DNA of 64,000 nucleotides from contig JAHEAA010000007.1 in the NCBI GenBank assembly GCA_019721035.1, forward strand, positions 1 to 64,000, read 5' to 3'. Each line of letters begins with the position of its first letter. The first letter of the stretch is position 1. Shown piece after piece: positions 35,265 to 44,473 of this stretch. The notes beneath the pieces are model-generated. The model did no database searches and was not told the origin of the DNA. It saw only the letters and a program-made list of their open reading frames with translations. The DNA comes from Candidatus Sysuiplasma acidicola. GTDB lineage: Archaea; Thermoplasmatota; Thermoplasmata; Sysuiplasmatales; Sysuiplasmataceae. The position numbers were made by a program, and so were the translations under genes.

Positions 35265-36113
35265 ATGCTACCGAATTTCCTATATCTTCTTGCAATCGCA
35301 TTTCCCGCGGGTATATTGGGTGCAATGACTGGAATCGGCGGTGGAATCATTCTCATTCCCGTGCTCACTCTGATTGGTATACCAATCAAATATGCGATTG
35401 CTGCCAGCATTATGTCGACGATCGCGACTTCAAGCGGCTCGGCGTCTGCATACGTCCGCGATCGCCTCTCTAATGTAAGAATAGGAATGTATCTTGAAAT
35501 GTTCACCGTTCCCGGCGCTGTTATCGGCGCCACAATCGCTGTTATACTTCCCTCAAAATATGATTTTATTCTCTTTTTCACATTCGCAGCAGTACTGCTC
35601 ATATCGTGGTGGCAGCTGCTGACCGTCAAAAGGTCTTCCGAACTGCCTTATGTTGAGAAGCAGGACAGGGCATCGAAGTGGCTCACTCTACACGGTGTCT
35701 ATTTCGACAAGGTCAGCGAGAAATGGATATACTACAAGTCAACCCATGCGCTGGAGGGCGGTTCCGCTATGTTTGGTGTTGGCATGCTAGCAGGTCTGCT
35801 CGGTATTGGCGCGGGGGCCCTAAAGGTCACAGTAATGGATTTGATAATGAACCTGTCAGGAAAGGTATCAACAACAACAAGCAACTTCATTATCGGTGTC
35901 ACTGCGCTTGCCGGCAGCAGCGTCTTCATCGCCGCAGGACTTGTTAACGTCGGCATTGTCGCTCCTGTCATGATCGGTGTTACTGCGGGTGCCTTTCTTG
36001 GAACAAAGTTTCTGGTAAAGATGAGAAATGTCCAGGTACGGTACATGTTTCTGTTCATCTTGCTGGGACTTGCTATTGAGATGATACTCAGAGGTGCAGG
36101 TGTTCTGCCATGA
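35265..36113 (+). CDS. TauE/SafE-type sulfite exporter family protein
   Basis: A 282-residue membrane protein with eight or so hydrophobic helices in two halves. The repeated motif is visible in AGILGAMTGIGGGIILIPVL and AGLLGIGAGALKVTVM. The family exports sulfite, sulfoacetate or related organic acids. A TATA-like stretch (ttaaaagttaaatatc, about 35206-35221) lies upstream. The stop overlaps the next ATG (ATGA), so it is co-translated with a DUF1634 protein, a usual partner. Confidence 0.88.
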   Translation: MLPNFLYLLAIAFPAGILGAMTGIGGGIILIPVLTLIGIPIKYAIAASIMSTIATSSGSASAYVRDRLSNVRIGMYLEMFTVPGAVIGATIAVILPSKYDFILFFTFAAVLLISWWQLLTVKRSSELPYVEKQDRASKWLTLHGVYFDKVSEKWIYYKSTHALEGGSAMFGVGMLAGLLGIGAGALKVTVMDLIMNLSGKVSTTTSNFIIGVTALAGSSVFIAAGLVNVGIVAPVMIGVTAGAFLGTKFLVKMRNVQVRYMFLFILLGLAIEMILRGAGVLP

Positions 36114-36601
36114 AGGGAAAAACCGATATGAAACTGGACAGCAGATTCACCACAGATGGAGACATAATCATATCATTCCCCGCTGATCACGACGAAATAG
36201 GCAGAATCGAGGAAGAAGTGAACGAGATCAGGCAGCGAAAAGGGCTTGATCTTGAGGCGGCGCTCAGCTACGTCCTGCTGTACGGCGTCCTGATAGCCAT
36301 GATCGTAACATCTGCCGGTGTCATTGATTTTTATATACAAAATCACAGTCTGGAAATTAACCAGATTGCGCATGTATCCAGCTTTGCCGCTTACGTTTCA
36401 AGTGCCACCGGTGCAGTGCTCTCGGGCCACGAATCGTGGTTCGGCATTCTTTCCCTTGGAATAATCATACTGATGCTCACCCCCTACATCAGGGTTCTAT
36501 CGTCCTGGGTGTATTTTCTGGTCAAGGAAAAAAACACCAAATATGTAGTCATCACACTCTGGGTCCTCGTCATACTCACTGTCAGCCTGTATCTCCGGTG
36601 A
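36110..36601 (+). CDS. DUF1634 membrane protein
   Basis: A 163-residue protein with a charged cytoplasmic N-terminus and three hydrophobic segments, about residues 49-72, 100-125 and 143-160. The layout, ALSYVLLYGVLIAMIVTSAG and its overlap with the TauE gene match DUF1634, a family that usually sits next to TauE/SafE transporters. It may be a partner or regulator of the exporter. Function is otherwise unknown. Confidence 0.8.
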   Translation: MKGKTDMKLDSRFTTDGDIIISFPADHDEIGRIEEEVNEIRQRKGLDLEAALSYVLLYGVLIAMIVTSAGVIDFYIQNHSLEINQIAHVSSFAAYVSSATGAVLSGHESWFGILSLGIIILMLTPYIRVLSSWVYFLVKEKNTKYVVITLWVLVILTVSLYLR

Positions 36602-36668
36602 AATACAGAGACACTCCGGGCAACCAGCCCGCAGCATACTCCCTCGTCAAAAAGCCGGTCTCTCACTT

Positions 36669-36845
36669 TCAGACAATTCCGTTAATCACATCATCTATCC
36701 TCATTCCAAATGCAAGGAATACAATTATTGTGCCAATCATGATCAGGATATCGCGGGAGACCGCCTCAACCGTGAGTCCTGCACCGATGCCCAGAAGTGC
36801 GAAGTGGCCCGTGTATCTGGTGCACTTTCTTCCTTTTACAGCCAT
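36669..36845 (-). CDS. Small membrane protein (58 residues)
   Basis: The frame starts at the first ATG after an in-frame TGA and gives MAVKGRKCTRYTGHFALLG, then two close hydrophobic stretches (LLGIGAGLTVEAVS and ILIMIGTIIVFLAFGM), ending RIDDVINGIV. The basic N-terminus and hydrophobic body look like a genuine small inner-membrane protein. It is convergent with the DUF1634 gene. No family is recognised. Confidence 0.55.
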   Translation of the reverse strand: MAVKGRKCTRYTGHFALLGIGAGLTVEAVSRDILIMIGTIIVFLAFGMRIDDVINGIV

Positions 36846-36946
36846 CTCCGGTCACTGTCTGAGAATTCTGCATGGTGCTTTGAAATTCTCAAACGCCTCA
36901 TTGTCAGGCGCGAATTAAAACTTCAGCTATACTCTCTCATGGCGAT

Positions 36947-37165
36947 ATGAAGCAGGAAATCGCTTTTCCTCATATTCAATGGAAGCACGATTCCCAGCCT
37001 GTTTTCACTCCCGGAGGATTCATAGAATGCATCTCACACTGAAACGCGATGTGCGGAGAATGTGATATTTGTCTAATCCTGCACACTGGAGAAACCGTTG
37101 AAACAGCATCTGCATCCGATCTCAACTCACATACAACCTGCAGGAACGCTCTTTTGGCCATTTAG
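36947..37165 (+). pseudogene. Small Cys/His-rich ORF interrupted by one in-frame TGA
   Basis: One frame from the ATG at 36947 gives 31 codons (ending FIECISH), then TGA at 37040-37042, then 40 more codons in the same frame starting NAMCGECDIC and ending TTCRNALLAI before TAG at 37163-37165. A TATA-like attaaaac about 30 bases before the ATG suggests a leaderless promoter. The cysteine and histidine spacing on both sides of the TGA looks like a zinc-binding small protein. A tryptophan codon changed to TGA, a sequencing error or recoding would all explain it. Family unknown. Confidence 0.45.
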
Positions 37166-37246
37166 ATTTATTCCGTGCGCCTTAGCCGATGAACAGATAT
37201 TTAAAAGCACAAAGCACTCAACTCCAGTACATCCTCGGGTAAAAAC

Positions 37247-37876
37247 ATGACAGGGCGAGATGTAGCCTCGAGCAACAGTTTCGTAGCTGGAGAAGTGTCA
37301 AATGCAGGAAATGCCGGTTTCCCCTCTTATACGGGCCGTCTCCTCCGCTGGAGTTTTATACTCGGCATAGTCCCGCCCGTCGCGCTGATTTACGCGCTAT
37401 CAGTCAAAAGCCTCGTCTTCCTCGAATACGTGCATGTGATTACTGGCGCGACATGGACGGGATTCGACCTCTTCATGGGCTTAATCATGTCAATGGTTTT
37501 CAGAACACTCGAGCCAAGGGCCAGGGTGGAAGTTGCCAAGAGGCTCACACCGCTGAACTTCTTCGCCGTCCCTTCTCTTGCAACAGTTGCAATAGTGGCC
37601 GGCATATATCTGGCAATCAGACTTGGCGCTTTTGTACTGACTTCGCCGTGGATAATCGGGGCGGGCATTGCTGTCCTGGTCCTTACCGTACAGGGCTTCG
37701 GCATCTTCCTGCCGAACAGCGTCAGGATATTCATTGAGGTGTCGAAACCGGTTCCCGACCAGGAGAGGATAATAAGACTAAACATGTTGAACATAAAACT
37801 TGCAGGCGTGCAGGCTGCATTCCAGGTTGCGATTATATTCATCATGGCGCATATCGCAGTGCTCGGGGTGGGCTAA
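37247..37876 (+). CDS. Polytopic membrane protein, CopD/DUF2269-like
   Basis: A 209-residue protein with about five hydrophobic helices. The segment FLEYVHVITGATWTGFDLFMG resembles the histidine-containing helix of CopD/DUF2269-type membrane proteins, where such histidines can bind haem or metal. The assignment is tentative. A TATA-like gatatttaaaagc is at about 37196-37208. It is followed without a gap by a 65-residue membrane protein, and a strong terminator follows that. Confidence 0.55.
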   Translation: MTGRDVASSNSFVAGEVSNAGNAGFPSYTGRLLRWSFILGIVPPVALIYALSVKSLVFLEYVHVITGATWTGFDLFMGLIMSMVFRTLEPRARVEVAKRLTPLNFFAVPSLATVAIVAGIYLAIRLGAFVLTSPWIIGAGIAVLVLTVQGFGIFLPNSVRIFIEVSKPVPDQERIIRLNMLNIKLAGVQAAFQVAIIFIMAHIAVLGVG

Positions 37877-38074
37877 ATGGTGTTAAGCGCACTCATTGCT
37901 GCTCTGCTGTTTGCAGTGGCATTTCTTTCAATATATATGAGCATCTATGCCGGGGCTGCAAGGAGTTTTCACAGGGGTGAAATCGACGGAAGGGGCATTC
38001 GTATTCTGAGACTCGGTATCCTCGGGCATGTCGTTATCTTTGCACTTATCGCTTTTACAGCATTCCTGATTTGA
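37877..38074 (+). CDS. Small two-helix membrane protein
   Basis: A 65-residue protein with two hydrophobic helices (LIAALLFAVAFLSIYMSIYAG and ILGHVVIFALIAFTAFLI) separated by a basic loop. Its ATG directly follows the stop of the preceding membrane protein, so they are translationally coupled and may form one complex. No family is recognised. Confidence 0.6.
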   Translation: MVLSALIAALLFAVAFLSIYMSIYAGAARSFHRGEIDGRGIRILRLGILGHVVIFALIAFTAFLI

Positions 38075-38081
38075 CCGAAAT

Positions 38082-38137
38082 AATGTCGAGGCAGGTGTGT
38101 TATAACTGCGGGGTTGAACGCTTCGACATTTTTTTTT
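38082..38137 (+). terminator. Stem-loop with T9 tract
   Basis: aatgtcgaggc (38082-38092) pairs with gcttcgacatt (38120-38130) with one G-T pair, enclosing 27 bases, followed by nine T's at 38129-38137. It begins 7 bases after the stop of the 65-residue membrane protein. T-tracts terminate archaeal transcription; the added hairpin is unusual. Confidence 0.65.
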
Positions 38138-38361
38138 CAATCTCGCCCTGTCTATGATGTCTGCGAAATTCTGGAACGGCAGGCGTATCAGTCCCACGGG
38201 CGCACTGGCAGATGACTTTTTTCAGGTACTGGTTGCTGCCTCATGTGCCTTCAGCTCAACCTGAATACATCATGTCCAATTGTCTGATTCTTACATATTA
38301 TGCGTATTGTAATTACAAATCATTAATGCGTGCGCGGAGAGATGGAATTTCAGGCGATATA

Positions 38362-38934
38362 ATGGTTGAGTTAAATACGACTGTCTTGAACAAAACGCTG
38401 GAAGTCAGTGAAGGTGCTTCCCTGACCTGGTTCGCAAGGAACAGCATGAAGCTGGCACGCATATCTGCCCTCCTATTCGGACTGATTTGGGGGCTCGATG
38501 CATTCTCTAAATTCTATTTTGATACACCGTCGCAGCTCCCCGGGTGGATACAGGATGCGTCCACGGGTCAGCCTGCCTGGATACTGGGATGGTATACCTT
38601 CTGGTACCAGGCTTCCCTGACAAACTCAGCGCTCATGCTTTACGGGGCAGGAGCTGCCGAAGGAGCGCTCGCATTTGCGCTCATATTCGGCTTCGCACGA
38701 AAGCTTTCGTACGTCGTCGGTCCGTTTCTGAGTTTCCTGATATGGGCTGTGCCAGAAGGACTGGGAGGACCCTTCGGCTCAGGATATACGGATCCAGGGT
38801 CTGGCGTCGTCTATCTGGTCTGTTTCCTTGTGCTCATGGCATTGAATGCCACGCACGGCACAGATCCATATACGATTGACGCGCACATCGAGAAGAAATA
38901 CGGATGGTGGAGGAAAATAGCGGAGTTCAACTAA
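38362..38934 (+). CDS. DoxD-like membrane protein
   Basis: A 190-residue membrane protein with four main helices. The N-terminal LARISALLFGLIWGLDAFSKFYF and the glycine-rich AVPEGLGGPFGSGYTDPG stretch resemble DoxD, the small subunit of thiosulfate:quinone oxidoreductase in Acidianus, and DoxX-type relatives. DoxA was not seen nearby, so thiosulfate oxidation cannot be concluded. The ATG at 38362 is chosen because TATA-like aaatcattaat lies about 30-40 bases upstream; the longer frame from 38212 starts before it. Confidence 0.75.
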   Translation: MVELNTTVLNKTLEVSEGASLTWFARNSMKLARISALLFGLIWGLDAFSKFYFDTPSQLPGWIQDASTGQPAWILGWYTFWYQASLTNSALMLYGAGAAEGALAFALIFGFARKLSYVVGPFLSFLIWAVPEGLGGPFGSGYTDPGSGVVYLVCFLVLMALNATHGTDPYTIDAHIEKKYGWWRKIAEFN

Positions 38935-39117
38935 CTCATCTCCTCCACATGTTCTGCTGAACGAAATCTCTTCCCGCCTTCTTTTCCGCGCGCAGAGTGA
39001 AGCATCAGGTCACAATAGTGTTTACGCTATGCGCGCGCATCTTCGACGGGCTGACCGTACGCAACTATTGACGGCAGGTCAATCTTCGACGATGAAAGAG
39101 CTGGCGCAAGCACCTTA

Positions 39118-42100
39118 TCAGTCCGGCGGCTCAATCTCGGCCGGTTTGGGCGGTCTTGGTGGCGGATGTGGCTTTCCCGGTGTGCTGGTCTGCACGGACG
39201 TTGAACTTATTGTGAATTCAGTCATATTGTGATTGTAGTTTCCTTGTATGTCGAACGCGGTCGCGGTGAAGTTATATGTGCCGTCCGGGAGCACTGTTTC
39301 GTTTACGATCCATGTGTAGGTGTTTCCATTCACGGCCATGGGCGGAGAAATAACGTACGCGTAGCCACCGCTCGTATAGTTTATGGTTCCGGCCACATTC
39401 TTCAAATCACCGGATCCGAACGGGCTGAAAATATTCGATGTGATATAGACTGTACTGTTATGAGCTGTGGCCATCAGTGGCGACATATCCACTGGATTGT
39501 AGACGGGCAGAGCCAGGGATATCGGATAATCCTGGCCGCTGTGCAGCAGGATGGCATAACCTATGTTGGTGCCTGCAGTCTGAAGCATGTACCAGGAGAC
39601 GGACATGGAAATGTAGGCACCCGATGGCAGGACGCCGGATTCGGCAAGGAATGGCACATTGTATTCCACAACCGATCCGTCCGTGGGAAGATTCAGCGTC
39701 AGTGAAGCGCTTCCGATCGCATACTGTCCCGCGTTTACGCCGACGTCAACTGTCACAGGAACGGATGTCAGATTTCCTGAACCGGCCAGCGGCTGCAGGG
39801 AAAGGAAGAAATGAACATAGCTTGTGTTGACCTGCGACAGATATAGGCTTGCTGACGTTGGCTGATCCAGGCTGAACTTCCAGGTACTCGGGCCAAGCAC
39901 AGGTGCGAGATAGAAACTGTTGAAATCGTTCTGACCCGACGGGAAGGTCGTGTTCATGCCGAAGCTTGTGGCGCCGGAGCTGGCGGCGGATGAGACATGC
40001 TGTGCATATAGTGCAACTACCTGCGGATATTCCAGGAAAACAGTGGTCGGCGGCGTTGGATAGAATGTGCCAAACAGAACGCTGCCATTCTCGTAGCCTA
40101 TGCCGCTGCCCGCTACTATTTCGCGTGAACTGCTGTTGTATGCTGCTACGCCGTACGGGTTGGGGAAGAAGTACGGCGGTGAATATGAGCCGTATATGTT
40201 TGTCTGTTCCAGACTCATCTCGGAGGCTACTGGATAGAATACCCCTCCTCTCACATAGCTCATGTTTCTGAACACTGCGGGTCCGAGTATGTTGTACTGG
40301 CTTGTTACGCCGAGTGCCGAAACCAGAAACTCCGGCGCATTGCGCCCGCTGCCTGTAGCCGCTGTCGAGTAGGTTGCAACGGTGACGGCATTGACCCTGA
40401 ACGACCACTGATATGGGGAAGTTTCAACTATTGTGTAGTTGTTGAACGTGCCGTTCGTTCCCGCACTCCCCGCGATCCCGTAATCGGTGAATGCCGTTCC
40501 AAATTGACTGCTTGATGGTATGATGCTGTAGAACCAGGCACCTGACGGGATGAAATTGTTGACGGCATAACCCAGCATCAGTGTAGTGCCGTCGGAGAGT
40601 TTTTCACTCACGTAGAAGAGATTGGAGGATGAACCTACAGCTCTGTCCGGCAGGACGGTTTGAACGACGGCAGAAATGCCCGTGTTGTTTGTGCTGTTGA
40701 AGTCTCCGTAGGCACCGGCAACGTATCTGTATTCGGCAAGTTCACGGGCAAGGAATGATACGTCCGGACTCCCGATACCCGTCACTGGATCCCATCCGTG
40801 GGAGGCATTGTAGTAGCCGCCCGGGCCGTTGAATCCCACAGTTACATCGTGGAAGCTGCGGTTGTAGACAGGTGAGTTCAGTATACTGTACAGCGCGGGA
40901 TTGAGGAAGCCCAGTTGCGTTCCCTGCACAAACGCAACGTACGAGTCCATGGTCGCCACCATGCCTCCCCATGCCGGAGAGGCAAAGCTGGTTCCGCCAA
41001 ATAGGTATGACCCCCCAGTCTGGCCGTTGAATACGAAATCGTTACCTCCGAACATTGCGTTTGCTGAAACGTCGGGAATTCCCCGTTCACCGGCGGCAGT
41101 TCCGTTGACCGGAAGTCCGTATCCTGTCTGCCAGTACGGTCTGGGGAAGATGACGCTGTAACCGCCGCCGGTATATCCGTCCCATGCCGTCTCATTGACC
41201 ATAGCGACGGGGTTGAAGACTTCAGGGACTTCCGGCGGGCCGTTAAGCGGGTTGCTGACCGTCGACACTGTTCCGTTCATGAAAATTGTCGTGCCGCCGA
41301 CTGCAGTTACATACGGGTCATCGGAGGGCCAGAGCACTGATCTGGGAACGCTTGCGTCATAACCCGCAGAACCCTGATCTCCGGAAGCGGCAAGTACCGT
41401 TATACCTTCCGCAGCCGCCATCTTGAAGAACGGATGCATGTAGGTTGCAAACGATCCCACTTCGGGTTCGGGGGCTCCCCAGCTGTTTGAGATGACGTTC
41501 GCGAGCTGATTCGTGATGAGATAAGCGACGGTCTGAATCAGAGTGTAGCCTGCATCCGGCGACACCACTGAAATAACGTTCGCCTGAGGCGCAAAACCGT
41601 GAGACAGTTCGGCGTCAAGCGAGGTCTCCACTTCCCACAGACTGATGGCAGCATTGAGCGACTGCGTCACGGTACCGAGCAGATTCGGTTGCCCGAACGG
41701 ATACATGGTTTGAAACGAAGCCGGGGATGGAAGATTGTACAGGCTATCGTAGGTGGCCATATCTGCTGCAAGAGTCGGATCACCGTACGCATCCGTCACG
41801 GCGACAGTCTCGTATTGCCCCTGGTATCCGCTGTTCATCAGCGCCGTCTCATTGTAAGCGAGCTGCATGGCATACGGAGTGTATGGAGGTTGCGGAGATG
41901 CTGCTCCTCCGAAGCCGTTGTTGGACGCGTTCACTGCCTGGCTGACTGTCATATTGGACGCCGGATTGACGAGCAGCATTGACTGTAGGTAGGGATAATT
42001 GGAAAAACCGATTGCACCGCTTATCATCCCGGAAAATGAGGACGGCACACAGACTGCTTCCGTATTGAAATAATATGCACCCATCTGCGTGTCGTAGAGC

Positions 42101-42657
42101 TGAATGCTTGTGTTGAACACCGTGTCAAACTGGGTAGCAGGGCCGTACAACTGCATGAACAGTCTGTCGTTTCCCGGCACGACTGTTATGCCGTTCGAAC
42201 TGTAGTATGCCGCAATCGACTGGTAGACAGCCGCACTCGGTTCAAAAAATTTCATGAATGAAGCATGTGACATGTAGTGTCCGTACTCGGGGCTTGCCGG
42301 ATTGGATACCTGCCTGAGGAACTGTGAAAGCAGAGTGCTGTTGACCGTGTCGAGTCCCAGAAATACCGTTATGTTTTCGCCGATCAGCGGTCCAATGGCG
42401 AGCGAGCCTGACGGAATATAGGAAACACTACCCTGCAGTTCGGAGAGCGAATTTGAGGAAACAAGCGAATCAGTTGTGGATGTTATTGATGAAGGGGTGG
42501 TGCTCAATGTCCCGCCCTCACTTGTGCTCCGCCCCAAGGGCATCTTTGCCGAAGAGATTGAACTGTGGAACACGGGAATCCCGATGCCGGTCATCAGCAT
42601 AGTCACAATAACGGCCACACCAATAACAAACAACAGCCTGCTTCGTTCATGAGACAT
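39118..42657 (-). CDS. Secreted sedolisin (S53) peptidase 1
   Basis: A 1179-residue acid-active serine-carboxyl peptidase. The order is signal sequence (FVIGVAVIVTMLMTGIGIPV), prokumamolisin activation domain (about residues 85-225, with SNPASPEYGHYMS), catalytic domain (about 265-680), then about 500 residues of beta-rich domains and a proline-rich tail (KPHPPPRPPKPAE). Catalytic residues are E344/D348 (EVETSLDAE), oxyanion D427 (ASGDQGS) and S557 (GGTSFASP). No C-terminal membrane anchor is seen, so it is probably released or cell-wall bound. It is divergent from a TrmB-type regulator, with 223 bases between starts. Confidence 0.93.
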   Translation of the reverse strand: MSHERSRLLFVIGVAVIVTMLMTGIGIPVFHSSISSAKMPLGRSTSEGGTLSTTPSSITSTTDSLVSSNSLSELQGSVSYIPSGSLAIGPLIGENITVFLGLDTVNSTLLSQFLRQVSNPASPEYGHYMSHASFMKFFEPSAAVYQSIAAYYSSNGITVVPGNDRLFMQLYGPATQFDTVFNTSIQLYDTQMGAYYFNTEAVCVPSSFSGMISGAIGFSNYPYLQSMLLVNPASNMTVSQAVNASNNGFGGAASPQPPYTPYAMQLAYNETALMNSGYQGQYETVAVTDAYGDPTLAADMATYDSLYNLPSPASFQTMYPFGQPNLLGTVTQSLNAAISLWEVETSLDAELSHGFAPQANVISVVSPDAGYTLIQTVAYLITNQLANVISNSWGAPEPEVGSFATYMHPFFKMAAAEGITVLAASGDQGSAGYDASVPRSVLWPSDDPYVTAVGGTTIFMNGTVSTVSNPLNGPPEVPEVFNPVAMVNETAWDGYTGGGYSVIFPRPYWQTGYGLPVNGTAAGERGIPDVSANAMFGGNDFVFNGQTGGSYLFGGTSFASPAWGGMVATMDSYVAFVQGTQLGFLNPALYSILNSPVYNRSFHDVTVGFNGPGGYYNASHGWDPVTGIGSPDVSFLARELAEYRYVAGAYGDFNSTNNTGISAVVQTVLPDRAVGSSSNLFYVSEKLSDGTTLMLGYAVNNFIPSGAWFYSIIPSSSQFGTAFTDYGIAGSAGTNGTFNNYTIVETSPYQWSFRVNAVTVATYSTAATGSGRNAPEFLVSALGVTSQYNILGPAVFRNMSYVRGGVFYPVASEMSLEQTNIYGSYSPPYFFPNPYGVAAYNSSSREIVAGSGIGYENGSVLFGTFYPTPPTTVFLEYPQVVALYAQHVSSAASSGATSFGMNTTFPSGQNDFNSFYLAPVLGPSTWKFSLDQPTSASLYLSQVNTSYVHFFLSLQPLAGSGNLTSVPVTVDVGVNAGQYAIGSASLTLNLPTDGSVVEYNVPFLAESGVLPSGAYISMSVSWYMLQTAGTNIGYAILLHSGQDYPISLALPVYNPVDMSPLMATAHNSTVYITSNIFSPFGSGDLKNVAGTINYTSGGYAYVISPPMAVNGNTYTWIVNETVLPDGTYNFTATAFDIQGNYNHNMTEFTISSTSVQTSTPGKPHPPPRPPKPAEIEPPD

Positions 42658-42880
42658 GTAAGCCTGAAATCATGGAATCGTATTTAACCGAGTGTTTGTC
42701 ACGTCCAGACAGACAGCGGCCTACGTTCAGTCTGATTGACTTGACAGAAACGAAGGACTCGAAGCTTCAGAAAGCACTTGCCACACGCTACCCCGAAAGT
42801 GCCGATCAATTTTTCCGGCAAACAACAGCCTGTGTTCCCGTGCATCACCTATTTAATGTCGCATCATGCTTTTGGCAACG

Positions 42881-43756
42881 ATGAAATACGCGCATTTTCT
42901 TGAAATTTATCAGGAGCTCATAGCCTTTCTGGGCAAGGGTCGCCTCAGCGAGGAGGAATCCGCGTGTTACATCTGCCTGCTTCTTTACGGCAACTCTTCA
43001 GTTTCCGCGCTTTCGCGCAGCTGCGGCATCAACAGAACAAAACTATATGGCATACTCAAGAAACTCGAGTCGGCAGGCATGGTAAGTCAGGTTTCAGTAT
43101 CTCCCGTCGGGTATGAAGCGGTGCCTCTGGAAACATGTGTTTCAAGCATACTCAACGAGTATGAACACCAGCTGATCGACCTGCGCAGGGAAGCTGCGGG
43201 CATCATCCGCCTGTTTGGTGAAAAACTCAAGAGGACTCAGGCGATGAATGCCGAGTACTCATCATTCAAGCTGCGGTTCATCGGAGGCACGGGACCGATT
43301 TTGAACACGATAACCAGAATGGTTTCGGGCGCGATGAGGGATGTCGCGATGCTTGTGGACGGCAACAACATGCATCGTATCGAGTCTGTGCTGGGAACAA
43401 AAGATTCAAACTCACCTCACACGCCACGGATACGCATCATAACCGATCCCTTGCTTGAGGGTTATGCCGAGAGTCTGCACTCACTGGACTCAAACGCGGA
43501 CATTCTGAGGCGGTATCACGATATATCGGTGTATCCCAACTTCATTTCAGCCGACGGCACCGAAATGTTCGTGTTTCTTGACGTGGATCTGACAAGAAAG
43601 TACGTTAATTCTGATCAGCAGATAGGCTTCTGGGTCAGCGACAGGCATTACATTTCAAGAATGATGAAGCTGTTTGAGAAGCTTTGGTCGGGACAGGCAG
43701 TTCAACAACAAGGTCCGGATTTGAGTCCAGTGGCACAATTGAAACAGAAGCGATGA
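42881..43756 (+). CDS. TrmB-family transcriptional regulator
   Basis: A 291-residue protein with an N-terminal winged helix-turn-helix (LLLYGNSSVSALSRSCGI then RTKLYGILKKLESAGMVSQV), a linker coiled coil and a C-terminal effector domain with LRFIGGTGPIL and IRIITDPLLEGYA. TrmB proteins bind promoters and sense sugars or other ligands. The TATA-like ctatttaat at about 42849-42857 fits leaderless start at the ATG at 42881 rather than at 42866. Its divergent position suggests control of the sedolisin gene, but this is inference. Confidence 0.85.
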   Translation: MKYAHFLEIYQELIAFLGKGRLSEEESACYICLLLYGNSSVSALSRSCGINRTKLYGILKKLESAGMVSQVSVSPVGYEAVPLETCVSSILNEYEHQLIDLRREAAGIIRLFGEKLKRTQAMNAEYSSFKLRFIGGTGPILNTITRMVSGAMRDVAMLVDGNNMHRIESVLGTKDSNSPHTPRIRIITDPLLEGYAESLHSLDSNADILRRYHDISVYPNFISADGTEMFVFLDVDLTRKYVNSDQQIGFWVSDRHYISRMMKLFEKLWSGQAVQQQGPDLSPVAQLKQKR

Positions 43757-43818
43757 TACAGCCGCAGTGCAATTGCAGTCACGACAATTGTTGCCTCACA
43801 GAATTCCAGCCTGGAGGA

Positions 43819-44337
43819 TTATCCGCGTGCGGTTATCTGCGAAAGCGACAGGCCGCTGAAGGACGAGAAATCATAGTCATTTGCGTTATATCCTGTTTTA
43901 CAGTATTCATCGCGGTGTTTGATCAGCAGCCAGGACTCCTTTCCACGAATGCCAGCGGTGCGGACTAGTGCAAACGAGCCCTGCAGCTTCTTCCCGTACA
44001 AGCGGAATTTCAGGTTTCCTTCCCCTAGACTCTTGCTGGCAACTTCGTCTGCAAGCTCCGGATCGGTTACTTCTTTCCTCGTGCCCCTGCTTACCTCCAT
44101 CTCAGGAACGTACGTTCCGTCATCCCATATCATCACTGCCCCGGTTCCAGGCGAACCTCCGGTTAACACTCCTTCGAATGTTCTGTATGCGAGTTCATGA
44201 TCGCCCGTAGGCATTGCAAGACGCTTTACTCCGCTATCCAGAGTCGGACCTTTCGGGATGGACCACGAAGGCATGACTCCACCTATTTCCAGCCTGAAAT
44301 CGTAGTGAAGTGATGTAGCTCTGTGTTTATGCACCAC
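43819..44337 (-). CDS. Stand-alone LigD-type 3'-phosphoesterase domain
   Basis: A 172-residue protein matching the phosphoesterase (PE) module of bacterial ligase D, which trims 3'-phosphate and ribonucleotides at DNA breaks. The signature HKHRATSLHYDFRLEIGG and later WSIPKGPTLD, ELAYRTFEGV, GTGAVMIWDDGTY and LQGSFALVRT are present. Stand-alone PE proteins are known in some archaea. The first start codon in the frame is GTG at 44337; family-like residues continue upstream (NLAF) without a start codon, so the N-terminus may be truncated or use an unusual start. No ligase or Ku gene is adjacent. Confidence 0.85.
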   Translation of the reverse strand: MVHKHRATSLHYDFRLEIGGVMPSWSIPKGPTLDSGVKRLAMPTGDHELAYRTFEGVLTGGSPGTGAVMIWDDGTYVPEMEVSRGTRKEVTDPELADEVASKSLGEGNLKFRLYGKKLQGSFALVRTAGIRGKESWLLIKHRDEYCKTGYNANDYDFSSFSGLSLSQITARG

Positions 44338-44473
44338 AAAGGCCAGGTTGTGTATCTCCGTGTCTGCCTCACTTCCCTGATCGTGTCCAGGATGGGCAAG
44401 GTCTGAATCGATTGATAGCCTTTTGCAGGCTGTTGAAACTCAACAGCGCGGGGCTAAAATGCAACGGCCAAAA

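Noticed and set aside
39746-40408. Minus-strand 220-residue frame inside sedolisin 1
   Set aside because: It is an alternate frame of the beta-rich C-terminal region and matches no family.
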